Below are positions 55,565 through 64,000 of a DNA stretch of 64,000 bases, piece after piece (the first letter of the stretch is position 1; every line of letters starts with the position of its first letter). A program made the position numbers and the translations under genes. The notes beneath the pieces were generated by a model. The model had not been told where the DNA came from. It searched no databases and was given only the letters and a program-made list of their open reading frames with translations. The DNA is from Scolanthus callimorphus (lineage: Eukaryota; Cnidaria; Anthozoa; Actiniaria; Edwardsiidae): NCBI GenBank assembly GCA_033964015.1, contig CM066918.1, positions 21,039,387 through 21,103,386 of the forward strand. Reading direction: 5' to 3'.

Positions 55565-56190
55565 TGTTAGCTTTATATTCGCAAACAATCAATTATCAAT
55601 CAATCAGATTTTTCTTAATCAACAGCGGCGTGTAACGCAATCCAAATTATAATGACTTATTAGCCAATCACATTCAAGGGCAACTCTTAGGTAAGAAAGT
55701 AGCTTAGAGCTCGTTTCGGGTTAGTTTACAACAACATAATTTACTCAGCTACGCTACCTATTCGATTTCAACCTCTATCTATTCTACCCGAACAAGCAAG
55801 CCAGGAGACCAAAGTAAGATCTATAGCCCTATTTAGTAATTATTAGGTTAATTGTAATGATTGTCTACTGTTGTGTAAGGCGTATTATACATGATTTTCC
55901 ACTATTTAGCCACGCATTGTAAGTCACGCGCATCGAGTTAAATTTTCCTTTATTGTTTGATTCTTAGTTCAAACCAGCATTACTGATCTAGCCATCAATA
56001 TATCGATTTAGCCTTGATTTAGTATTTAGAAATCTGCTACATTCCGACTCAACTGATGTAGTATTTAGAAATCTGCTACATTCCGACTCAACTGATTCAA
56101 GCCTGAAGATTGTTTGATTAAACCTGGAAAAACTGAACTACTGTTTGTTGCGTTTGAATGCATGGTTTTGCTTGTTTTTTGAAGCCTACA
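55565..56190 (+). repeat. BEL 2 3' LTR
   Basis: 626 bp, nearly identical to 38816-39489, lacking the ~48-bp segment and differing at a few sites (for example TTGACTACTG versus TTGTCTACTG). It is followed by the CTTCA duplication. Confidence 0.92.
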
Positions 56191-57180
56191 CTTCATTTTC
56201 AAGCGAAGCCTTTACTAGGACATTCCTACCATAATAAATTTCAAATGGGCTTTTCCATCCAAGTTCCTCTTTGGGTTCTTCGTTGAGAATTCTGTATTCG
56301 GGAAGATGTTTTGCCCAGTTAACACCTTTCCGTCCAAGAGAAACGAGGTCATATGAGATCTTTTGTCGGAGTCTTCGATGCGAGCGCTCGACTTTTCCCT
56401 GGGATTGAGGGTGATATGGCCATGATCTTATTCTCTTGATCTTAAATTTACTACATACAGGCTTCATTGCACCCTCAAATTCGGGACCTCTGTCGCTTTG
56501 GAATCTGTCTGGCGCCCCGTGCTCTGTGTAAATAGCGGATAGCTCTTTTGAAACAATAGGGCTATCTTTTCCTTCGAGTGGGCGAAGCCAAAGAAAACGA
56601 CTAAAGATATCTATTATGCTAAGGACATACTTGTACGTTTTACCATTGAGCCTGACAGAGTCTTTTTGTAAATCCATCAGATCAATTTGATGCTGGGAAT
56701 GCACTTGCTTGGTGGTTACTGGTTTGGAAACTGCTTTGTTTCTAAATCTTGCATTATGCACGCGATATTTAACATCGTTATTGGTTACACGGAGAATTGC
56801 TCTCTCGCTCAATCCAGCAAAGCCGTTTGCAGCCCGGGCGCGTAGCTTTTTGCAACCACCTGACTTAGCGTCATCAAACGTTTTCCCCACCAAAGATGAA
56901 ATGCTCTACTTCTTAACTACTTCCTTACCATCGAACTGTAACTGGTCTTGAGGACCAAACTGGAACCTTTCACGATTTCGCCAGAAGCGAACAACGGCAT
57001 TTTTTTGCTCTCCTGTACGTTCGTTAACAGGTACATCAAAAGATCCTTTAAAATCTCAACAATAGTAGTGTACGCTTCGTCTGACAATGGATGGATATAA
57101 TTAATCTTGCTACTTTTGCCAGCATCAACAGCGAGAAAAACGAAGCTTGTAATCATTAACAACACATGGGCGGGCGCCAT
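56191..57180 (-). pseudogene. Ginger-like integrase gene, 5' part with DDE core
   Basis: The minus-strand ATG is at 57180 (MAPAHVLLMI). The frame passes IHPLSDEAYTTIVEILK, needs a frameshift near 57055 to reach VNERTGEQKNAVVRFWRNRE, and meets one in-frame TAG near 56910. The integrase core that follows is open: HQIDLMDLQKDS (D), ERHGAPDRF-type YTEHGAPDRFQSDRGPEFEG (D), YHPQSQGKVERSHR (E), then LPEYRILNEEPKEELGWKSP and PFEIYYGR. It resembles KRBA2/GIN1-type and Ginger transposase integrases (recall). BEL 2 interrupts it after the CTTCA at 56191-56195; the frame continues at 38815 when BEL 2 is set aside. All three catalytic residues remain, but the gene is dead. Confidence 0.75.
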
Positions 57181-57480
57181 GTTGGAAGGGGATTTTTAAG
57201 GGACTGGGTGCGAGTCTTCAAGAGTCAATCAGAATTCCTCTCGTACCGTACTACATTCCTTTTTCGACATGGCTCTCGAATTCCAGCCACGATCGTGCAA
57301 GAAACAACGAGTACCAGCACTAGGGTCTCGCATTTTTGCCGCGAACACCCTAAAATACCATTGACCTTTTTTCGTCTTAAGATACCATTGTGGGTTAAAA
57401 CCCCTAAAAGATACGACAAGCACCCCCGCCCCTGACATATGGGAGTCCGGCCCCCAGGAAGTTTGCCCCTAAAAGATACG

Positions 57481-57520
57481 ACGATAGATAGATAAATAAT
57501 CTTTATTGGCACCTTGTGGA
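57481..57520 (-). repeat. LINE 3' end, minus orientation
   Basis: GATAGATAGATAAATAATCTTTATTGGCACCTTGTGG is the inverse of the 3' end at 57853-57877 (ACAAGGTGCCAATAAAGATTA) with a different short-repeat tail. The two copies of one LINE family face each other tail-out. Confidence 0.65.
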
Positions 57521-57663
57521 ACAGTTGGGCTTTATAAAATGCATTCCACTTTCGATGGGATATTTCGATGGGATATTTATTTGTCAAAAGTAAACCCAAA
57601 AAGAAAAGAAGAAAAACCTATTATTCACTTGTTTTGTAGACTTCTCTAACGCCATCGAATGCA

Positions 57664-57900
57664 TTGTGCAATCCGAGAGCACAACTGTTTGCAAAATTAA
57701 AGGATGTTGGCGTCGAAGGACACTTTCTCTCAATTAAGTCCATGTATTCTAATGACCGTTCATTGGTGAAATTATGCCATCAAAAATATGGGAGTGTACC
57801 CCCCCCCCCCCCCCCCCCCCTTCCCCGAGACGAACAGCCTGTTATCTGTATTCTACAAGGTGCCAATAAAGATTATCTTATATTTATCTTATCTGTCATC
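57664..57900 (+). pseudogene. LINE remnant: RT snippet, poly(C) tract and 3' end
   Basis: A short frame (RAQLFAKLKDVGVEGHFLSI, MYSNDRSLVKL) resembles the segment after RT motif A in RTE/CR1-type LINEs. It is followed by a long poly(C) run (about 57799-57820) and then ACAAGGTGCCAATAAAGATTATC with a TTATC tail. The RT core is deleted. Confidence 0.55.
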
Positions 57901-57929
57901 TTTTCTGTTTAATGGAGGCTTTAGTGCCA

Positions 57930-58171
57930 TCATTCATGATTCATGAAGAGCTTCACTTGATTGTCGTCAAAGCTGTTTCCCAGGGTGTTCTTGAAATATC
58001 GCGGCTCTGGACCGTTAAAGTGGTCGTATGGGACGAATGCTCTAGGTGAGAAGTTACCAACATCGCTTTCTTTTATTGGGTCTTTCAATAATTTCTGCTG
58101 CTCACCAGAAAAGCACCAGCCGTCATTCACTTCTATCAATCTATCATTCACGTCTATCCAGTCATAGTTAA
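57930..58171 (-). CDS. Host-like terminal exon, unknown protein
   Basis: The minus-strand acceptor GCAACTTACAG lies at 58172-58182, followed by an open frame: NYDWIDVNDRLIEVNDGWCF, GEQQKLLKDPIKESDVGNFS, PRAFVPYDHFNGPEPRYFKN, and a stop at 57930. The composition (Trp, Cys, Pro, Asp-rich, no low complexity) looks like a real globular C-terminus and unlike the repeats around it. I do not recognise the family. The upstream intron starts with a 1.2-kb GGAGCTCC element only 17 bases from the acceptor. A possible earlier exon is at 59672-59884, but its phase does not fit directly. Confidence 0.45.
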
Positions 58172-58188
58172 CTGTAAGTTGCAAAAAT

Positions 58189-59400
58189 AATATATAGATT
58201 TAGCCACTGGCTAAAAGCGGAGCTCCTGGTTATAAAATTTCTGTGTGAATGATAGGGATTCCCATGTGTACATGGTTTACATGGTTGCTTTAGAGTCTTC
58301 CCGTCACGAGATATTAATTTTTCAAGCATAGATGACGTCAACGATGACGTCATATCATGTGACCACTTCATTTCGCTCATCTGGTGACCTAGACTACACT
58401 ATCAAAGTTTGGTTAATTTAGAGTCTTCCCTTCACGAGATATAAATTTTTCAAGCATAGATGACGTCATCGCTGACGTCATCACGAGACCACCTCATTTC
58501 GCTCATCTGGTGACCTACACTACACTACCCAAATGTGGTTGTTTTAGAGTCTTCCCTTCACGAGATATTGATTTTTCAAGCGTAGATGACGTCAACGATG
58601 ACGTCATATCACGTGACCACTTCCTTTCGCTCATCTAGTGACCTAGACTACACTACCAAAGTTTGGTTGTTTTAGAGTCTTCCCTTCACGAGATATAAAT
58701 TTTTCAAGCATGGATGACGTCATCGCTGACGTCATATCGCGAGACCACCTCATTTCGGTCATCTGGTGGCCTAGACTACACTACCCAAGTTTGGTCGTTT
58801 TAGAGTCTTCCCTTCACGAGATATTGATTTTTCAAGCATAGATGACATCATCGATGACGTCACATCACGTGAGCACCTCATTTCGGTCATCTGGTGGCCT
58901 AGACTACGCTACCCAAGTTTGGTTGTTTTAGAGTCTTCCCTTCACGAGATATTGATTTTTCAAGCATAGATGACGTCATCGGTGACGTCACATCACGTGT
59001 CCGTGTTACAGCACCCCCCTTGTGGCATAGACAAAATATCCAAAGCATGGTTGTCTTAGCATGTTCCCTTGAGGAGGTATACTTTTTTTCTTTTCATACC
59101 ACAGGGTTCCCATGTGTACACGGACGGCGGACGGCGGACGCTATAGGTTTAATACCAGAAAAATAAAGAAAAAATCATATCTCCCGAATGGAAGCTTCTA
59201 TAGAAGCCAAACTTGGACAAACTTATAAAGACCATAAGAGGAACTCTACACCAAAGTCACGTGCCCTCACGTCATCAATGACGTCGTCAAAATGAACCAT
59301 AATGCCCGTGACGTTCAAAACTCAACTCGATGGTATACGTTTTTCCCTTAGGTATGGTGCTCCGCTTGCGCGGGCCTTCGGCCCGCGCTGGAGCTCCGCT
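58189..59400 (+). mobile_element. 1.2-kb GGAGCTCCGC-ended element (HINE/Helitron-like, tentative) with internal satellite
   Basis: The left end is AATATATAGATTTAGCC then ACTGGCTAAAAGCGGAGCTCC; the right end is GGTATGGTGCTCCGCTTGCG, a GC-rich hairpin (GCGCGGGCC/GGCCCGCGC) and TGGAGCTCCGCT. It is the simplest complete member of the family that also makes up 13903-23234. Short subterminal AGCGGAGCTCC inverted repeats, asymmetric hairpins, a central minisatellite and no long target duplication are seen; no gene inside. Confidence 0.65.
58291..59035 (+). repeat. Six tandem 128-bp units with paired CRE palindromes and E-box
   Basis: Units start TAGAGTCTTCCCTTCACGAG at 58291, 58419, 58545, 58673, 58801 and 58929. 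Each contains GATGACGTCATCG(A/C)TGACGTCA or a close variant, followed by CACGTGACC (some CACGAGACC) and CATCTGGTG(A/G)CCTAGACTAC. The last unit is truncated. TGACGTCA is the CREB/ATF palindrome and CACGTG a canonical E-box. Confidence 0.9.
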
Positions 59401-59616
59401 ATAAAAATATATAAAATATAAAAAAAGTGAATTAGTCTTTGTGCACTCTTATCGAATGTTTCTACGCGTACTTTGCACGTACAAATAAGCAATTATAAGC
59501 TCATCGATTTTACATCAATAATCAGTGTAATTACTGAAAGGCTGCCCCTCCCCCCGCAAGTCAGATCAGGCGACTGAAAATGTGTTAAAGCCGTTACCCC
59601 CTCCCCCCAGTCAGAT

Positions 59617-59655
<39 letters not shown>

Positions 59656-60506
59656 TAAGTGGGAACTTGCCTTAGACAATGTTGCAACGATTTGGCAACC
59701 AACTCCTGCATGCAGCCGTTGTTATGGTCCTTTACTACTTGACATAGCTGGTCCAACTTAGGGTTGTGGTCCGTTTTTCTCTTGCCCTTGCGGATTGGGG
59801 TTATGTATACTTCTACCCCGCAACTGCGGATAGCCTGTCGGATGACAAGTGAATTGATCGGTGCCCCGTTAGATGTTTTACACGCTGCCAAGTAAGATAT
59901 AGCCGGGTATATTTGCTTTCCGGGTGTAGATAACTGAGATCAAACGAGATCTGTCTCTTCGGCTGTCTGGTCGTTACTAGATGAATTCTTCTGTTGCCGT
60001 TTCGATAAGCTAATTGACGAGAAAAAGAAGACAACATCTTTTACATCTGCTAGTTTGTCGTCACCTTCGCTTCTTTTATCACAAATCCAGCGCCAAGCCC
60101 TGATAAAAAAAAAGGAAACTCGGGCTCGGGGATGTTTCTTTAAAAAAAACTTACTTCATTATTTCACTCTGTTCCACCCTCCATACACACTTGAAAAAGA
60201 CCATCGAACATTGTTTGTTGATTATTCCAACCACATTGCATTCTAGGGCGTCACGAATCTAGGGCGTCACGAACTTCAGAAAGGGGAGCCTGACAGGGAA
60301 ATCGAGTGGGAAGTAATTGAAAATTCGTCATTACGAAATCGATTGATTGTATCGAGAAATTTTTAGATAAAGGGGAGGGGGGAGCTACAAGAGGATATCC
60401 TCCCATCTGGGATATACTCATGGGAATTCAGTGCAAAAATGGATCTACAAATAATTAAACTAATTAAGTTATCAAATATCGCTGACAGGGGCATCTAAAA
60501 GGTCAG
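59401..60506. other. Mostly non-coding, with (CA)n and a possible exon
   Basis: A (CA)n microsatellite at 59620-59653. A minus-strand open piece at about 59672-59884 (INSLVIRQAIRSCGVEVYIT, KLDQLCQVVKDHNNGCMQEL) follows an acceptor-like TTACTTGGCAG and ends at a GC- or weak GT-type donor; it could be an exon of the 57930-58171 gene. A GGGCGTCACGAA direct repeat lies at 60247-60271. Confidence 0.35.
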
Positions 60507-61000
60507 TCTGTGCAGAGGATGCTGAGACCAATAGAAAGCGCATTTGTAGGGAGAACTATTGCATTATTCATTGTACAGATGATAACACTGACCTAGTAAG
60601 TCTTAAAGACGAAGATTCCTGGAAAACTTTATTAAAGGAGGCAATTATTCGAGAACACAAACCACTACTAGATCTATCTGAGACACTGTGTGAAGGGGAA
60701 ATTCCTGTCATTTATTATCACCGAAAATGCCGCAGCTATTTCACTATGAAAACAACTTTTAGAAAAGATGTCTCAGCAAAGAGACGGCAATGATAAGGAG
60801 AAGAGTGAAGAGATAAATAGGCGATTATCCATTCGAGGGTCAGCTTCTATTGGTACAACATACGAACGTGTCTGTATTTTCTGTGAGAAGTCCAGTAAAT
60901 ATCTAAAGGGTTCAAGAAATCGTGAGACTTTGGTTCAATGTCGTGATATGCGGGCTGATAGCTGCGTTAGAAACATTGCAACGGAAAAGAAGGACAGCAA

Positions 61001-61393
61001 ACACACGCCTAAATCGAGGAATGCTCACTGGCACTTAGAATTTTTTTCTAAACAAGCGCTCACCTACAGAAGTGAAAAAAAGAATTATGAAAATTATCAG
61101 GGTTCGAACCTGTAACTTTCCAGTTACTATACCCAAACCCTAACCACTACGCTATGAGTGAATTCGCTGGTTCGGACAGCTCGTTTTATTGATTACGTAC
61201 CTTAATAGTATTAATCTTTAATAGAACGAGGCATATACTATAAAAATATACTAAAACGATGTATTAATCCTTATCCTGACTAGTAGTCTTGATAGTTCAG
61301 ATAGTTTGAATGTTTTTAGGTCAATTTGAAGTAATATCATCAAAAATATCGTTAAATTATTCATGGTGAGCATTCCTCCATTTAGGAATGACG
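61001..61393. mobile_element. 393-bp inverted-repeat element with 9-bp target duplication
   Basis: GGACAGCAA stands on both sides (60992-61000 and 61394-61402). The subterminal inverted repeats are CCTAAATCGAGGAATGCTCAC (61008-61028) and its inverse with one mismatch (61366-61386). The outer ~7 bases are less conserved. Setting aside the element and one GGACAGCAA closes the zinc-protein frame exactly. A 9-bp duplication suggests a Mutator-like MITE. Unusually, it contains a tRNA-like segment at 61090-61165. Confidence 0.8.
61090..61165 (-). repeat. tRNA-like segment (SINE head or tRNA pseudogene)
   Basis: On the minus strand TAGCGTAGTGGTTA matches the RNA polymerase III A box, and AGGTTCGAACCCTG, 30 bases later, matches the B box with a T-arm-like stem. 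The acceptor stem does not pair and no clean anticodon arm forms, so it is not a functional tRNA. It may be the promoter of a tRNA-derived SINE captured in, or forming part of, the 393-bp element. Confidence 0.6.
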
Positions 61394-61591
61394 GGACAGC
61401 AAGATTCTCGCCATTGTGTCACGTGAGTTAGTTGCAGCAGAAGCGTGTTATCACAGAACATGCTTTAAGAGCTACACTAGACCAGAAGCCACCTGTACCG
61501 CAACATCGTGCTGTGAAACCGATTCGGCAGATACATAGTATTCACGTCTGGAGCCAGAGTCCTATCAGATGCTATTTGATTTTAGTATAAA

Positions 61592-61880
61592 CCAACTAAT
61601 GGTCTATTACAAATCCTGCATTCTGATTGACTGAGCTACTAATGGTCTATTAGTGATAGACCGTACCTGGCAAAACCACCACCTTTCTTTGAAGGAAAAC
61701 TTGATTTTTTCAACATAAAATAATGGAGTTCATTGCCAAAACCGACCAACTAGTTGGCTAATACTAAAACAATTAGACCTCTCGTCCTCATGTGCTAGGA
61801 TATCAATAGACCGTTCGGCCTTCAGCCTCATGGTCTATTCATCATAGCACATTCGGCCTCGAGGTCTAATTGTTAAATAT
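61592..61880. mobile_element. ~290-bp insertion with GGTCTA(A/T)T inverted words
   Basis: It interrupts the zinc-protein frame; TATA occurs at both edges (about 61586 and 61876). It contains ACAATTAGACCTC (61768) inverted at 61860-61874 (GAGGTCTAATTGT), and CTAATGGTCTATTA copies in both orientations. Probably a MITE; the ends are not sharply defined. Confidence 0.5.
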
Positions 61881-62869
61881 AAGAACGGAAGTTAGCGAAA
61901 ATGAAAACGTCATGAGAATGTCTGAAATAGGACTAATGCTTGAATCTTATTTAAAAGCACTAGAAGCTAATGAGTGTTAAAAACCATCTAAGAAGAAATT
62001 TAGAGGCAGAGTTCGGTGAAGTCCTGAACTTTGAAAATTTCTTGGACAATGCAAGGGTCTTTTAGTTTCCACGAACTTGACGCCATTGAAAATAACCAAA
62101 CAACTACTGCCAATGATGGTGGCAGAAAAAGACGAAATGAGACTCTCAAAGAAAATCTCGAATATAAAGGAAGCCGCGATTGACATTCGTGGAGCAATCA
62201 AAAAGAAGAAAATGTCTTGGCCGCCATTACCTTCGGAATTGAACGATAATGCTTTAGATATTCCTGAAGAATTAAGCGCATTTTTGTATACACTACTTAG
62301 TGGCAACAAAGATTCGTCCGAGGAAGAATGTTCTTTCAGGGTACAACGTTTGATAAATTCATACGCGCATGATTTGATGTACAGTGTCAGTAGGGGAACG
62401 ATTCAGCAACCTAAGCATGTCCTACTTCCCTACGTTTTTACCGCGTAGGGTAGTAACACCGAAGCGTGCAAGCGAACACGGTAAAACTGAAATTGAAAAC
62501 ATTGCATGTTTTGCACTCACAAACAAAGTCAACTGGAATGAAACATACAAAACTTTCATAAACAAAATGTTTAATGACAGTTAAATAAAATACACTTAGA
62601 AAAGTTTCTCAATTGTTTTTGGAATAAAACAAGAGAAGGCAAAAGCTGATTAACTACGCGAATTATTAAAGCAAGGCCGCCGAACTTTGTCAACATCCCT
62701 TTGGGCCATTGACAATTGGCACATGTCAAACAAAATGTGATGACGTCATTGAGCACGTGATTTTTCAGATTGCTTTTACCTGCGCAAATAATCTGAAAAT
62801 AGCTGATGCCCGTGAAAAATGCTTCTGTGACCTTAAACCGAACTAAACTACTTTCGTTTTGCTGTAACT

Positions 62870-64000
62870 TTCCCTTCCCTCGAGATTTTTACCCTCGATC
62901 ATTAGTGACATTTACTCCAATCAGTTTGCGGTAGAAGGCAAGTCTACTTCCCAGGCGATAGTTTACATCCTTCACATGATCTTGGACGTATTAGACAGGG
63001 GGCACTGTTCGGCTAGGCTATTTTTCGCGGATTTCCGAAAAGGATTTGACCTTGTGGACCACCATGTGTTAATAGACAAGTTAACTAAGTTCAATATCAA
63101 CTGTTTTGTATTGAGGTGGATCGCTTGCTTCTTGCAAGGAAAATCCCAGTTTGTCAGCATTCACACACCTCCTCTTCAAAGCAATTGTCTTTGTGTGGGG
63201 GAATTCCTCAGGGAACGAAAATTGGAGCAATTTTGTTCGCCGTTCTGGTCAACGACCTAGTCGCCTCGTGGTTCCTCGCGCTAAGTTTGTGGATGACCTC
63301 ACTGTCCTTGAAATCGTTCCTAGGAATTCCCCTTCAGTCCTTAATTTCATTGTTGAGGACAAACAGTCATTCGCCCGAGCCAACAATATGCAACTGAATC
63401 CAAAAAATTCCAAAGCTATGGCGGTGTCATTTTTACAATTCCAGACCAGCGTGTGGCGTCCCATCACTATCAGTAACACTCAGGTAGAGCAGGTCCGTTT
63501 GTTTAAATTATTAGGAGTTTTCATTTCCGAAGACCTGACATGGGACGCCCACGCTGGCTATATCATCAAGAAGGCAAATAAGCGTCTTTTCGCACTAAGG
63601 ACACTAAGGAAGTGTGGCGTGGCCCAAGCAGGCGTGGTATCGGTGTATTGCGCCCTTATTCGCTCGGTGCTTGAGTATGCTTGCCCTGCCTTTTCGGCTT
63701 TGCCTGCATTCTTGGCTAGTGCAATCGAAAGGGTGCAAAAACGTGCCCTTTCGATCATTCTCCCTGGCATACCATATCATGACGCTCTGGCTGTTGCTCA
63801 CCTGGAGCCATTAGATGTACGGAGGGTTGGCCTGTGCAAAGCATTCATCAAGAGCATCAAGCCAGGCAACCCCTTATATAAAATTGTATCCTACCCTCTG
63901 AGGTGACCATGTATAGTTTACGCCCAGTTCCCAGTGTGAGACCCTTGGTAGATCGAACGGACCGTATGAATAATTTTATAACTGTAAAGTATGCCTGTGA
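62870..64000 (+). pseudogene. CR1/L2-like LINE reverse transcriptase, runs off window
   Basis: The frame includes SQAIVYILHMILDVLDRG, LFFADFRKGFDLVDHH (RT motif A), then after frameshifts near 63190 and 63260 GIPQGTK-type wording, KFVDDLTVLEIVPRNS (catalytic VDD), MQLNPKNSKAMAVSF, KLLGVFISEDLTWDAHAGYI and RSVLEYACPAFSALPAFL, stopping at 63904-63906. A shifted frame continues with LRPVPSVRPLVDRTDRMNNF to the window end. It belongs to the CR1/L2-type RT group by these motifs and is a different family from 34840-36085. The endonuclease part is absent: the copy starts inside RT, next to the zinc-protein remnant. Confidence 0.75.

Larger units (their letters stand above)
38816..56190 (+). mobile_element. 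BEL/Pao LTR retrotransposon 2, inserted in the integrase/OTU gene
   Basis: LTRs at 38816-39489 and 55565-56190 (TGTTAG...CCTACA) are flanked by a perfect 5-bp duplication, CTTCA (38811-38815 and 56191-56195). Internal order: gag, zinc knuckles, aspartic protease, RT (YVDD), RNase H, integrase, polypurine tract, 3' LTR. Outside the nested transposon (44499-54075) the element is about 7.8 kb. Coding damage is limited to two in-frame stops and two frameshifts, and the LTRs are nearly identical apart from one ~48-bp indel, so it is much younger than BEL 1. No env-like frame. Confidence 0.93.
60507..62448 (+). pseudogene. Second copy of the multi-copy zinc-protein family, broken by two insertions
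   Basis: The pieces follow the order of the gene at 1-1185: LKDEDSWKTLLKEAIIREHK, EIPVIYYHRKCRSYF, then a frameshift, CIFCEKSSKYL, LVQCRDMRADSCVRNIATEK, [insertion 61001-61393], ILAIVSRELVAAEACYHRTC, FKSYTRP, a stop, [insertion ~61592-61880], ENVMRMSEIGLMLESYLKAL, a stop, LTPLKITKQLLPMMVAEKDE, and finally MSWPPLPSEL, FLYTLLSGNKDSSEEECSFR and QPKHVLLPYVF. CxxC plus YH..C patterns suggest zinc binding; function unknown. This copy cannot encode a full protein. 62449-62870 downstream holds nothing recognised. Confidence 0.7.

Noticed and set aside
61090..61165. Functional tRNA gene on the minus strand
   Set aside because: A and B boxes are good, but the acceptor stem and anticodon arm do not pair; it lies within an inserted element.

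Overview
The window looks like repeat-rich, intron-containing nuclear DNA from a cnidarian, most likely an anthozoan (coral or sea anemone). Both strands carry BEL/Pao and DIRS-type retrotransposons, CR1/L2-like LINEs, a Ginger-like integrase gene, an IS3EU-like DNA transposon, many short inverted-repeat elements, and two copies of an uncharacterised multi-copy zinc-protein family I associate with cnidarian genomes. Clear single-copy host coding sequence is almost absent; the best candidate is a terminal exon near 58.0 kb. The species call is inference from repeat content, since no search could be run.

Layout. 1-1.4 kb: 3' part of a zinc-protein family gene (minus), interrupted by a 157-bp MITE whose twin lies at 2.9 kb. 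4.2-5.8 kb: decayed DIRS-like gag/RT (minus). 6.6-7.4 kb: a fragment resembling the RAG1 N-terminal zinc region (minus). 8.4-26.1 kb: BEL element 1 (minus), with LTRs at both ends and decayed gag and pol, split by a 1000-bp TTAA-flanked MITE and by a 9.3-kb compound insertion whose ends carry GGAGCTCCGC. 26-33 kb: mostly non-coding, with scattered exon-like pieces. 33.3-36.1 kb: a second DIRS-like gag joined to a 5'-truncated LINE.

37.8-57.2 kb is a nest. A Ginger-like integrase/OTU gene (minus) is split by BEL element 2 (38816-56190, plus; 5-bp duplication CTTCA). BEL 2's integrase is split by a 9577-bp DNA transposon (44499-54075; 6-bp duplication AAAGGC; termini TATGGCAAGCC). That transposon contains a further ~2.1-kb element. 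At the first two joints the host reading frame closes exactly when the insert and one duplication copy are set aside.

The 9.6-kb transposon is the most interesting object. It has long TIRs built of an iterated ~20-bp motif, an uninterrupted 493-aa DDE transposase reading inward from the left TIR, and a convergent six-exon gene reading inward from the right TIR. That gene encodes an uninterrupted ~688-aa protein ending in a HECT E3 ubiquitin ligase domain with its catalytic cysteine. All five predicted introns keep phase, while the surrounding BEL and Ginger coding regions carry stops and frameshifts.

57.5-64 kb: LINE 3' ends, one host-like terminal exon with a 1.2-kb GGAGCTCC element starting 17 bp upstream of its splice acceptor (carrying six 128-bp repeats with CRE and E-box palindromes), a second zinc-protein copy broken by two insertions, and a CR1/L2-like LINE running off the window end.
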